DNA of 27,348 nucleotides from a virus. The position numbers and the translations under genes are program-made. The stretch is from positions 1 through 27,348 of the IMG/VR virus record IMGVR_UViG_3300044620_001736; one strand, given 5' to 3'. The notes under the pieces are model-generated. The model ran no database searches. It was not told the origin of the DNA and worked only from the letters and a program-made list of their open reading frames with translations. How positions within the stretch are numbered: the first letter of the stretch is position 1; each line of letters begins with the position of its first letter. Below, piece after piece: positions 17,504-24,833 of the stretch.

Positions 17504-18124
17504 TTATCCCCTACTTATACTCCAACCATTTTTACGAGTTCCCTTTCTATTATATGCAATTGCTGCTTGCATAGTTGCATATGATATATTGTGGTCGATA
17601 CAAAATTTTTTAAGTTCTCCATCAACTGTATATTCAATTCCATCTGGAGATGTCAAAATAAACGTGCAGGAAGTGTGGTTTTTTCTTCCATTTTTGAATG
17701 TCAATTTTAATGAATTACTAATTTTGTCCAGTATTTCTTGAGTATGTTTATTTCCATAATTTGGATTATTTTTTCCAGCGACTTTTGCAGATATTTTATT
17801 TTTACTTTCTCTAGTATGTTGCCTTCCAGAAAAACCCTTTGTTTTTTGCCCTCCAGGTTTTCCTTCTCCACCAAGATTTTGATTCAATAAAACTCCACCA
17901 TCGCACTCTCTTTTCCAAAGTGCTATGTGTTTTATCTCAAGTTCTATTGCTTCTTCTTTGGTAAGACCAGATTTTACAATATATCTTCTTTCTCTTGGTG
18001 GCAATAAATCTGCACCATTACTTCTTAAATGTTTTGCATGTATTCTTCTAGGTTTTCCATACCCAACATAAAAGGGAGAACTAAAGTCCTCCCTTAAGTA
18101 ATAGTAAAGAATATAATTATTCAT
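17504..18124 (-). CDS. GIY-YIG homing endonuclease
   Basis: Free-standing, 206 residues. The N-terminus has a diverged GIY-YIG module (YILYYYLRE...PFYVGYGKPRR) with a conserved-type Glu in EEAIELEIKHI. The middle has NUMOD3-like DNA-binding repeats (GRQHTRESKNKISAKVAGKN, NPNYGNKHTQEILDKIS). The C-terminus has a NUMOD1-like helix-turn-helix (GELKKFCIDHNISYATMQAA). It sits between nrdB and the Lys/Ala-rich gene; phage homing endonucleases often target nearby genes such as nrd, but its site is unknown. I start at ATG 18124; the frame also allows GTG at 18145. It has a late box inside a 13-bp inverted repeat. Confidence 0.85.
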   Translation of the reverse strand: MNNYILYYYLREDFSSPFYVGYGKPRRIHAKHLRSNGADLLPPRERRYIVKSGLTKEEAIELEIKHIALWKRECDGGVLLNQNLGGEGKPGGQKTKGFSGRQHTRESKNKISAKVAGKNNPNYGNKHTQEILDKISNSLKLTFKNGRKNHTSCTFILTSPDGIEYTVDGELKKFCIDHNISYATMQAAIAYNRKGTRKNGWSISRG

Positions 18125-18128
18125 GGTA

Positions 18129-18175
18129 AAACTGAAGTTGATCACTATTATTTATATGATGCTCAACTTCAGTTT
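18129..18175. repeat. Perfect 13-bp inverted repeat flanking a late promoter
   Basis: AAACTGAAGTTGA (18129-18141) and TCAACTTCAGTTT (18163-18175) with a 21-base loop that holds TATAAATA (18149-18156, minus strand). It could cap the nrdB message or control the endonuclease promoter. Confidence 0.85.
18149..18156 (-). promoter_or_regulatory. Late promoter box for the GIY-YIG gene
   Basis: TATAAATA on the minus strand, 25 bases above the chosen start codon. Confidence 0.65.
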
Positions 18176-18185
18176 GAATTAAAAA

Positions 18186-19349
18186 TTAAAGTTTAAACCC
18201 ACTAAAGATATCATTTGTCATATCTTGTTTAATTCCACCTACTACGTATGAAGTAATTTCTGTTTCTTGGGGTGCTACTTGAACTCCCCTAGAGTTAAGC
18301 CAATGCTCAGTCCAAGGAAGAGGATTGTTTGACATAGAGATGTCAAACATTGGCTTAATACCAATTGCTTTCATTCTACGATTTGCAATATACTCAACAT
18401 ATGAAGAAAGTAGTTTAGCATTTAGACCAATCATAGAACCATCCTTGAACAGATACTCTGCCCATGCCTTTTCTTCATTAACTGCACGAACATACATCTG
18501 CTTAACATTATTTTCTTCCTCAGCAATAATATCTAACATCTGAGGATCATCACCATTCTTCCAGTTCTTAATAATGTTTTGAGTGATCACAAGATGCTGA
18601 GATTCATCACGAGCAATTAGAGAAATGATCTTTGCAGATCCTTCCATGAGTTTTAGTTCACCGAATGCAAAGCTGCAGGCAAATGAAACATAGAAACGAA
18701 TACCCTCAAGAATGTTCACATTCATAACTGCACGATAAAGCTTTCGCTTCAGTTCCTTGAGTTCAATCTGTGCAGTTGGATGATCTCCTAGTTCCCAAAG
18801 AGTTCCAGAATCCCATTGATGAGCACACTGAATTAGGTCATCATATGCTTCAGTTACACTAGTTGCACGTTCTAGAATCTTTTCATCATCTAGAATAGTA
18901 TCAAATACTTCTGTCACATCTGAATATACATTCTTGATGATGTAGGTATATGAACGACTATGAATCATCTCCATAGTTTCCCAAATGGTCATGCAAGCTT
19001 CCAGTTCAGGAAGTGAACAGTATGGAATAAATGCAAGACCAGGACCACGACCCTGTACCGAATCAAGCATGATCTGATACTTCAGGTTGGAAGTGAAGAT
19101 ATGCTTTTGCTCAGAACGAAGAGTTTGATAATCTGCACGATCTTTTTGGAGGGAGACCTCCTCAGGTCTCCAGAAATATCCAAGTTGTTGTTGAGTTAGC
19201 TTTTCAAAGATAGGATACTTGTAGCTATCATATCTTTGAACTCCAAGTGGCTTACCAAAAAACATTGGTTGCTTTTTGGTATCTACATGATTACTATTAA
19301 ATACGGTCATGCCCTTGATTTCACTGTTTGTATTTTTGATGAATTGCAT
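18186..19349 (-). CDS. nrdB: Ribonucleotide reductase beta subunit
   Basis: Class I small subunit: holds the diiron centre and tyrosyl radical that NrdA uses to reduce ribonucleoside diphosphates. 387 residues. Family motifs: ETMEMIHSRSYTYII (metal ligands E and H plus the radical Tyr in SRSYTYI) and ARDESQHLVITQNII (second ExxH). Start at 19349 has AAAGGAG 8 bases upstream. It follows nrdA by 12 bases, one operon with primase, driven by the consensus promoter at 22669-22697. A free-standing homing endonuclease lies directly downstream. Confidence 0.97.
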   Translation of the reverse strand: MQFIKNTNSEIKGMTVFNSNHVDTKKQPMFFGKPLGVQRYDSYKYPIFEKLTQQQLGYFWRPEEVSLQKDRADYQTLRSEQKHIFTSNLKYQIMLDSVQGRGPGLAFIPYCSLPELEACMTIWETMEMIHSRSYTYIIKNVYSDVTEVFDTILDDEKILERATSVTEAYDDLIQCAHQWDSGTLWELGDHPTAQIELKELKRKLYRAVMNVNILEGIRFYVSFACSFAFGELKLMEGSAKIISLIARDESQHLVITQNIIKNWKNGDDPQMLDIIAEEENNVKQMYVRAVNEEKAWAEYLFKDGSMIGLNAKLLSSYVEYIANRRMKAIGIKPMFDISMSNNPLPWTEHWLNSRGVQVAPQETEITSYVVGGIKQDMTNDIFSGFKL

Positions 19350-19361
19350 GTAAATTCTCCT

Positions 19362-21662
19362 TTAGATTTTGCAGCTTTCGCAGTCGTCTTCGGTCTCTAG
19401 TTGTGAGACTAGTTGTGATAGAGCATCCGTTTTCTCTTCCGTATCACCATCAGATTTACTATCATATGTATTTTGATAGTATGATGTCTTCCAGCCATAC
19501 TTATATGTTGTCAGTAGATCTTGTGCCATTACTGATGCTGGCACTTCATTATCTGGATAGTTTTCTGGGTTGTAGCTCCAGTTACCACTGATTGCTTGAT
19601 CAAAGAACTTTTGCATCACAGCAACAATATTAATGTAACCAGTGTTATTAGGCATGTCCCAAAGAAGCGTATAGTTCTTCTTGAGGGTTTGATAGCTAGG
19701 AACAATTTGCTTAAGTGGACCTTTCTTTGATTTCTTAACGGACAAGTAATCTCTAGGTGGTTCAATTCCGTTGGTTTCATTTGACACAACGGAACTGCTT
19801 TCCGAAGGCATTTGTGCGGACAACGTGCTATGTCGTAGACCATGTGTTTGAATCTCGGAACGTAAAGTCTCCCAATCATAGTTCAGTTCGTTAGGTACGA
19901 TTTCGTCTACATCTGTTTTATAGGTGTCGATGGGAAGAATTCCTTGAGAATACTTTGTACGATTAAAATATTCACATGCACCCTTTTCTTGAGCAAGTTT
20001 ATTAGAAGCTTTCAATAGATGATATTGAAATGATTCGGTCAAATCATGGACTAGTTTCCAAGACTCACGATCTTCATATTTCACACCATGTCTAGCCAGA
20101 TAATGTGCAAGCCCAATATAACCGATTCCAAGTGAACGACGAGACTTTGTAGAAACTCTAGCAGCTTCAACTGGATAATCTTGATAATCAATTAATTCAT
20201 CCAAAGCACGAATTGAAAGATCGCAAAGTTCTTCCATTTCATTTACATTATTAAGTTTACCAACATTAACTGCAGAAAGAATGCAAAGTGCAATCTCACC
20301 TTGTGGATCATCAATATGATTGATTGGTACAGTTGGAAGTGTGATCTCTTGGCAGAGATTACTCATGTTCACTTTGTCAAGGAAAGAACTATGTGAATTA
20401 CAATGATCAATATTCATGATGTAAATACGACCAGTCTCTGCACGTTCTTTGAGAAGATCAAGAAATAGTTCTTGTGCATTTACAGTTTTTCTTGGAATAG
20501 ACTGATCTCGTTCTGCATCCACATACATGTCATCAAACGAATCAGTCCCAAAAGCATCATACAAACCAGGAACGTCGTGTGGAGAGAATAGAGAAATTTC
20601 TTCATTTGTGATAAACCTCTCGTAGAATAGTTTTGAGATCTGAATGCTATAGTCTAGCTTACGAACTCGGTTATCCTCGGTTCCCTTATTGTTTTTTAAT
20701 ACTAGGATGTCTTCTATTTCTTGATGCCAAATAGGGAAGTGAACTGTAGCCGACCCACCACGAATGCCGTTTTGAGTGCAACATCTGACCGTCGCTTCAA
20801 ATTTCTTGAGGAAGGGTATAACTCCAGTATGGGCAACCTCGCCACCACGAATTTTGCTATTGAGACCTCTGATCCTGCCTGCGTTAATACCGATTCCAGC
20901 ACGCTGAGCCACATAACGGCCAATAGCCATGTCAGAGCTGAAGATAGAATTGAGAGAATCGTCAGAATCAATAAGCACACAAGAAGCAAATTGACGAAGA
21001 GGGGTTCTAACACCTGCCATAATTGGTGTTGGAATGTTAATTCTGTGCTTGGAGATTGCGTTGTAATATCGTCGGACATATTCTAGTCGAGTTGATTGTG
21101 GATATTCTGCAAAGATAGTTGCAGAAATTAGCATGTACATGTATTGAGGAGTTTCATAAATTTTCTTTGAACTCCTATCCTGCACAAGATATTTGTCTAC
21201 TACTTGACGAAGACCAGCATAAGTAAAAATATAATCTCTTTCGTGATCAATCCAGGAATTAATTTTATCCCATTCTTCATCAGTGTATTTACCAGATAGG
21301 GCTTTATCATATACACCATTCATGATACCTTGGTACAGGTGATCACCTATTGAAGGGAACCCGTTCTTCCAATTAGCTCCAAAGACTTGTTTATATAAGC
21401 CGAACAAAAGAAGACGAGCAGCAACATACTGGTAATTTGGATTATCAAGACTAATGAGGTCACTAGCTGACCGAACCAAGATTTCTTGAATTTCATCAGT
21501 TGTAATTCCATCATAAAATTGTAATCCAGATTGAATTTCAACTTGGGATGCACTTACTCCAGCAAGTCCTCCACAGGCACATTCAACCATATTGTGAATC
21601 TTGTCCAAATCTAAAGATTCCAGAGTACCATTACGTTTTTTTACTTTAGTACCGTTACTCAT
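19362..21662 (-). CDS. nrdA: Ribonucleotide reductase alpha subunit
   Basis: Class I large subunit: makes deoxyribonucleotides. 766 residues from my start. It has an N-terminal ATP-cone-type region (KVKKRNGTLESLDLDKIHNM), the active-site Cys in FASCVLID, the radical-site Cys in SNLCQEITLP, and the C-terminal redox pair in DDCESCKI. It also has the conserved HSTLSAQMPSESSSVVSNET. Start chosen at 21662, where ATGA overlaps the primase stop and GGAAGAAAG precedes it; a Met 4 codons upstream is less likely. Glutaredoxin at 3377 is the likely reductant. Confidence 0.97.
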   Translation of the reverse strand: MSNGTKVKKRNGTLESLDLDKIHNMVECACGGLAGVSASQVEIQSGLQFYDGITTDEIQEILVRSASDLISLDNPNYQYVAARLLLFGLYKQVFGANWKNGFPSIGDHLYQGIMNGVYDKALSGKYTDEEWDKINSWIDHERDYIFTYAGLRQVVDKYLVQDRSSKKIYETPQYMYMLISATIFAEYPQSTRLEYVRRYYNAISKHRINIPTPIMAGVRTPLRQFASCVLIDSDDSLNSIFSSDMAIGRYVAQRAGIGINAGRIRGLNSKIRGGEVAHTGVIPFLKKFEATVRCCTQNGIRGGSATVHFPIWHQEIEDILVLKNNKGTEDNRVRKLDYSIQISKLFYERFITNEEISLFSPHDVPGLYDAFGTDSFDDMYVDAERDQSIPRKTVNAQELFLDLLKERAETGRIYIMNIDHCNSHSSFLDKVNMSNLCQEITLPTVPINHIDDPQGEIALCILSAVNVGKLNNVNEMEELCDLSIRALDELIDYQDYPVEAARVSTKSRRSLGIGYIGLAHYLARHGVKYEDRESWKLVHDLTESFQYHLLKASNKLAQEKGACEYFNRTKYSQGILPIDTYKTDVDEIVPNELNYDWETLRSEIQTHGLRHSTLSAQMPSESSSVVSNETNGIEPPRDYLSVKKSKKGPLKQIVPSYQTLKKNYTLLWDMPNNTGYINIVAVMQKFFDQAISGNWSYNPENYPDNEVPASVMAQDLLTTYKYGWKTSYYQNTYDSKSDGDTEEKTDALSQLVSQLETEDDCESCKI

Positions 21663-22642
21663 ACTTTCTTCCATGTAGTAAATTTAACTTTAGCTTCCAA
21701 CCCTTGAAATGTGTTTTCTTTGATTATTTCCTGTGGGTTGAGTCCAGAAATAACCATATCATTAATATCTTTTTCTTTTATGGTGCTTGGCCAAATAACG
21801 ACCTTTTCTCCTGCAGTGATAAGCTTGTCATACCTCTGGACAATTTGAAGATTTCGTGGTTCATTATCCAATACAAAAATTCTGTCTCGGTAAATAGACT
21901 TTTCCAGGTACACATCAGATCCACACATGGCAATTGCATTAGACAGAAAAAGAGAGTCAAATGGACCCTCTGTGACATAGATGGTTCTATCGAAATCTAA
22001 AGAATCAAGTCCAAATAATTTAACGTACTTATCATCCAGGATGGTAGTAATATAGCGTAGTTTTGCAGTTTTGTCAAGAGCCCTCCCCTGGAATCCAAAA
22101 AGTTTTCCACTTTTGGACATGAGGGGGATGACGATTCTAGACTCTTTAAGTTTTGTGTCTGTTTTGGCCCAAGCATGAAAATCCTCTGCGTAATAAAATT
22201 TAGAAAGATATTTTTCTGGAATTTGTCTTTTGAGAAGGTATTCTTTTGCTGGGTGTGAATTATTTAGTTCTGATATCTTTTGGAGTTCTGATAGAGGTGT
22301 TTTAACAAACACAGGTTTCTTGAACTCCGCCATCGGTGGGTTTGCTGTATTGGATCCTCGTCCAGTTAACCCGACCTTAAATCTTTCCATGATATATTCA
22401 TCATGGAGAGTTACATCCAAGTCTTTTAGGAAATTTGCAAGGTTCCTTCCAACTCCACAGTTATGGCACTTGTAGACCATATCCGATTTCATTAGAAAGA
22501 AAAATCCTCTTGCACGATTCTTATTCTTCACAGAATCGCCACAGTATGGACAACGAAAGTTATATAGATTATCTTTTTTCTTTGAGAATTTATCTAGACG
22601 TATAGAAATGAGGTTGATGTATTTGGCGTCAATGTAATTCAT
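21659..22642 (-). CDS. T4 gp61-type DNA primase
   Basis: Makes RNA primers with the phage helicase at the fork. 327 residues: an N-terminal zinc ribbon (FRCPYCGDSV with C31/C34 and YKCHNCGVG with C59/C62), then a central domain. A TOPRIM-type fold with IYVTEGPFDSLFL (E225) and FVLDNEPRN (D259), the acidic metal-binding residues, follows. Length is near T4 gp61. It overlaps the upstream gene and nrdA by ATGA junctions, so primase and nrdAB are translated as a linked set. Confidence 0.92.
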   Translation of the reverse strand: MNYIDAKYINLISIRLDKFSKKKDNLYNFRCPYCGDSVKNKNRARGFFFLMKSDMVYKCHNCGVGRNLANFLKDLDVTLHDEYIMERFKVGLTGRGSNTANPPMAEFKKPVFVKTPLSELQKISELNNSHPAKEYLLKRQIPEKYLSKFYYAEDFHAWAKTDTKLKESRIVIPLMSKSGKLFGFQGRALDKTAKLRYITTILDDKYVKLFGLDSLDFDRTIYVTEGPFDSLFLSNAIAMCGSDVYLEKSIYRDRIFVLDNEPRNLQIVQRYDKLITAGEKVVIWPSTIKEKDINDMVISGLNPQEIIKENTFQGLEAKVKFTTWKKV

Positions 22643-23055
22643 TTAGTGGAGGGCTGCTCGGTCCCCCCATTATAGTGCATTCCAACCATGTTGTCAATGA
22701 AGGGAACGACCAGTCCGACAACTAGCACAACGGCCCCCGAAATCGCAGCCACCTGCCACCGGAATTTTAATAAATCACTAACAGTTTTTTCAATTTCTTC
22801 TACTCTATCAAGTACAGACTTGTGTTCTGTGGTATTAGACTTTTTTATTTCATCTACCATTTTTATTATAATTTCATCCGACTTCACGGTTTGTTCTATT
22901 CTTTCATCGTGTATTGCTAACATTTTACTAATAGTTTGACTCGTCTCACTTATCTTTTCTATAGCAGAATCAATCTTTTTCATCATCTTCTCATACACAC
23001 TGAGTCGTTCTTCAAGTAAAGCCAATTTAGTTTCTGTTGAAGAATTTTGAAACAT
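22639..23055 (-). CDS. Coiled-coil protein with C-terminal membrane helix
   Basis: 138 residues. A long N-terminal coiled-coil-like region (ETKLALLEERLSVYEKMMKK, to about residue 100) is followed by one membrane helix (WQVAAISGAVVLVVGLVVPF) and a short polar tail. It has no recognised enzyme motif. The layout resembles small phage membrane anchors that hold replication or lysis proteins at the membrane, but that is inference. The last codons contain the consensus promoter of the primase-nrdAB operon. Stop overlaps the primase ATG. Confidence 0.8.
   Translation of the reverse strand: MFQNSSTETKLALLEERLSVYEKMMKKIDSAIEKISETSQTISKMLAIHDERIEQTVKSDEIIIKMVDEIKKSNTTEHKSVLDRVEEIEKTVSDLLKFRWQVAAISGAVVLVVGLVVPFIDNMVGMHYNGGTEQPSTK
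22669..22697 (-). promoter_or_regulatory. Consensus sigma70 promoter for primase-nrdA-nrdB
   Basis: TTGACA (22692-22697), 17-base spacer, TATAAT (22669-22674) on the minus strand, perfect at both hexamers, inside the end of the upstream gene and 27 bases above the primase start. Confidence 0.88.
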
Positions 23056-23067
23056 TTTGATCCTCTT

Positions 23068-23451
23068 TTACTGGGCTGGATGAGAACCTCTGGAGGATGC
23101 AAATGTAGAGATTTTTTCAAATCCGGCAGAAGATGAATTAATTGTTTTAATCATTTTCACTCTGTTACTAGCATTTAGATTTCTATATAAATCAACAAGT
23201 TTATTTGCACCATCAGGAGATACTTGAGCTTTCTCTCCGTTATCAAACATAACAACTCCTTGTTGGCCGGCAAGAGCAATTTGTTTTAATTGATCTATTA
23301 CTTTGCCGCCACTTTCAAACAATCTTTGTTCTTTAATTTTTTTTCTTTTTCTTTTAGATGCAGGAATCCCAGGTGGTTCTACACTTGGAGGAATAGATAC
23401 TGCGGATCCATTACCGACACAATTAGCAGCAACTTCTTCGTTATAGTTCAT
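23068..23451 (-). CDS. Hypothetical basic protein, 127 aa
   Basis: A soluble protein with a proline-rich start (SIPPSVEPPGIPASKRKRKK, a strong basic patch). A globular part (LFESGGKVIDQLKQIALAGQ, KLVDLYRNLNASNRVKMIKT) follows. No catalytic motif. It overlaps the next gene upstream by 4 bases and precedes the membrane-anchored gene by 12 bases. Such a protein is familiar in T4-like cyanophages as an uncharacterised neighbour of structural genes, but I give no function. Confidence 0.75.
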   Translation of the reverse strand: MNYNEEVAANCVGNGSAVSIPPSVEPPGIPASKRKRKKIKEQRLFESGGKVIDQLKQIALAGQQGVVMFDNGEKAQVSPDGANKLVDLYRNLNASNRVKMIKTINSSSAGFEKISTFASSRGSHPAQ

Positions 23452-23810
23452 ATTTTATTAAGTTCCTCTAAACAATAACTATCTGGTTCTATATGAGAAA
23501 TATCACTTAGTTCCATTCTATTAATAAACATCATGAATGATTTCAAATACTTCCAATACTGTTGTTCTATTTTAAAAAATAATATTGGAGTTGCTGCATC
23601 ACCAAAAATATTATATACAACTATGATATGATTTAATAAAAGATGAGTTTTAAGAATCCCTGTTTTATCATAACGTTTAAGTAATCTTTTAATATACTTA
23701 AATCTTTTCAAGTCTTCAAAAAAATCATCTTTTGTCATTGCATTTGGATTGTCATAATTTTTTATTGCAAATAACAAAAAATTATCTTCATTCAACTCAG
23801 TAAATCTCAT
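23448..23810 (-). CDS. Hypothetical helical protein, 120 aa
   Basis: MRFTELNEDNFLLFAIKNYD... a mainly helical soluble protein, with a basic middle (RFKYIKRLLKRYDKTG) and hydrophobic helix (HLLLNHIIVVYNIFG). No signal peptide or motif recognised. It starts 6 bases after the Ig-like protein gene and overlaps the next gene by 4 bases, so it is co-translated. Function unknown; a structural or assembly role would fit the neighbourhood only loosely. Confidence 0.75.
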   Translation of the reverse strand: MRFTELNEDNFLLFAIKNYDNPNAMTKDDFFEDLKRFKYIKRLLKRYDKTGILKTHLLLNHIIVVYNIFGDAATPILFFKIEQQYWKYLKSFMMFINRMELSDISHIEPDSYCLEELNKI

Positions 23811-23816
23811 ATTTTA

Positions 23817-24425
23817 TCAAGTGCCAAATGTTAGAGTTGCAGTTCTGGAAATAACCTCTTCAGTACCACCCGCAGATGTAATCTTAACTCTATACTTATA
23901 ACCAGTAACTACTGAAGTAGCACCAGTTAGAGTTAGAGTGTGAGTTGAAGAACCTGTATAGATTCCAGTGTTGGTAAGATTTGTCCAACGAGTTCCGGTT
24001 GTAGTTTGAACCTGCCACTGATAAGCAAGAGTTCCTGGAGTTCCAGTTGTAGTGGTTTGACCATTAACTGTAAATGTTGCTCCACCAGATGTTGTAGTAG
24101 CATTCTGTGGATATGCAACGTTGATTGTTACTGCGGATGCAACGTCTGCAGCAATTGTGTCGTCAGCTTGAGTTTCGTTTGCATTGGTATCTGGATTGCC
24201 AAGTGCAACTAGCTTTTCTGCTTTATGGCGAGTATTTCCTGCAGCATCAGTATAAGTGAAGTAGGACCACCAACCAGGACCATCAATACCACGGGTACGG
24301 TTCTCGTTTAGTCTTGCTTCAGTTTCATCAACGAAAACAATTGTTTTTGCTTGTGCTGAAGCAGCAATAGTTCTTTCAACTTTAGTCTTATTTGCGTTAG
24401 AATCAGTTCTTCCGTATAGAGACAT
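23817..24425 (-). CDS. Ig-like domain virion-type protein, 202 aa
   Basis: N-terminal about 80 residues form a phage-type domain (GPGWWSYFTYTDAAGNTRHK). Threonine-rich linkers and one Ig-like domain from about residue 100 follow (AYQWQVQTTTGTRWTNLTNT, GYKYRVKITSAGGTEEVISR). The W in YQWQV and the YKYRV strand fit the Ig core. Phage Ig-like domains commonly decorate capsids or tails and help bind surfaces. A TATAAATA late box 32 bases upstream supports a virion protein. The exact location on the particle is unknown. Confidence 0.82.
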   Translation of the reverse strand: MSLYGRTDSNANKTKVERTIAASAQAKTIVFVDETEARLNENRTRGIDGPGWWSYFTYTDAAGNTRHKAEKLVALGNPDTNANETQADDTIAADVASAVTINVAYPQNATTTSGGATFTVNGQTTTTGTPGTLAYQWQVQTTTGTRWTNLTNTGIYTGSSTHTLTLTGATSVVTGYKYRVKITSAGGTEEVISRTATLTFGT

Positions 24426-24456
24426 TTAAACCCCTCTTGAATTTTTATTCTATTAA

Positions 24457-24464
24457 TATTTATA
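24457..24464 (-). promoter_or_regulatory. Late promoter box for the Ig-like protein
   Basis: TATAAATA on the minus strand, immediately below the T-tract of the preceding terminator. Confidence 0.65.
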
Positions 24465-24486
24465 AAAAATGGGGAGTTACCTCCCC
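24464..24486 (-). terminator. Terminator containing a stop codon in its loop
   Basis: Stem GGGGAG/CTCCCC with loop GTAA, followed by ATTTTTT on the minus strand. The TAA of the small ORF at 24477-24599 lies in the loop. Confidence 0.85.
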
Positions 24487-24599
24487 AGCATACGTTTTAT
24501 AGTGTTTTTAGTAAAATCTATTATATTATTTTCTTTGAATCGTTTTGTCTTACCAAGATATTCAGAAAAACTGAGGAGTAAAATTAAAATTAACTCCAC
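24477..24599 (-). CDS. Possible 40-residue membrane-anchored basic peptide
   Basis: With a GTG start the frame encodes a hydrophobic start (ELILILLLSFSEYLG) then a basic tail (KTKRFKENN, TKNTIKRMLGR) and ends exactly in the terminator loop. Upstream in-frame TTG codons (first at 24617) are other possible starts. The lack of an ATG and of a clear ribosome binding site keeps confidence low; the fit of stop and terminator and the hydrophobic-plus-basic composition argue for it. Confidence 0.4.
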   Translation of the reverse strand: MELILILLLSFSEYLGKTKRFKENNIIDFTKNTIKRMLGR

Positions 24600-24625
24600 C
24601 CCCCAGTTCAACAACAAACATTCAA

Positions 24626-24799
24626 TCACTTACAGTTCTTTAGAAGTGCAGTTCGTACAGTTGCTGCGATTACATTATCAATATCATTATCAGTGGTGTT
24701 CACATAACGATCAAGTAGTTCAACTACAAGACGCTTGGTATGACAAGAATTCATTGCTGCAAGTAGTAGTGGTTTTACTACTTCTACTAATACTCCCAT
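24626..24799 (-). CDS. Small hypothetical protein, 57 aa
   Basis: Begins MGVLVEVVKPLLLAAMNSCH and ends VRTALLKNCK; amphipathic helices with one mildly hydrophobic N-terminal part. I start at 24799 because the longer frame would overlap the 832-residue gene upstream and its late box. A late-type box, AATAAATA, lies at 24826-24833, 27 bases above. Small late gene, function unknown. Confidence 0.65.
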   Translation of the reverse strand: MGVLVEVVKPLLLAAMNSCHTKRLVVELLDRYVNTTDNDIDNVIAATVRTALLKNCK

Positions 24800-24825
24800 G
24801 ATTTTCTCCAGAAAGGATTCACTTC

Positions 24826-24833
24826 TATTTATT
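24826..24833 (-). promoter_or_regulatory. Late-type box AATAAATA
   Basis: Minus-strand NATAAATA match between the stop of the 832-residue gene and the start of the 57-residue gene. Confidence 0.5.

Noticed and set aside
20714-21086. Long open frames on both strands within nrdA
   Set aside because: They lie fully inside the clearly coding nrdA frame, with unlikely amino-acid composition.
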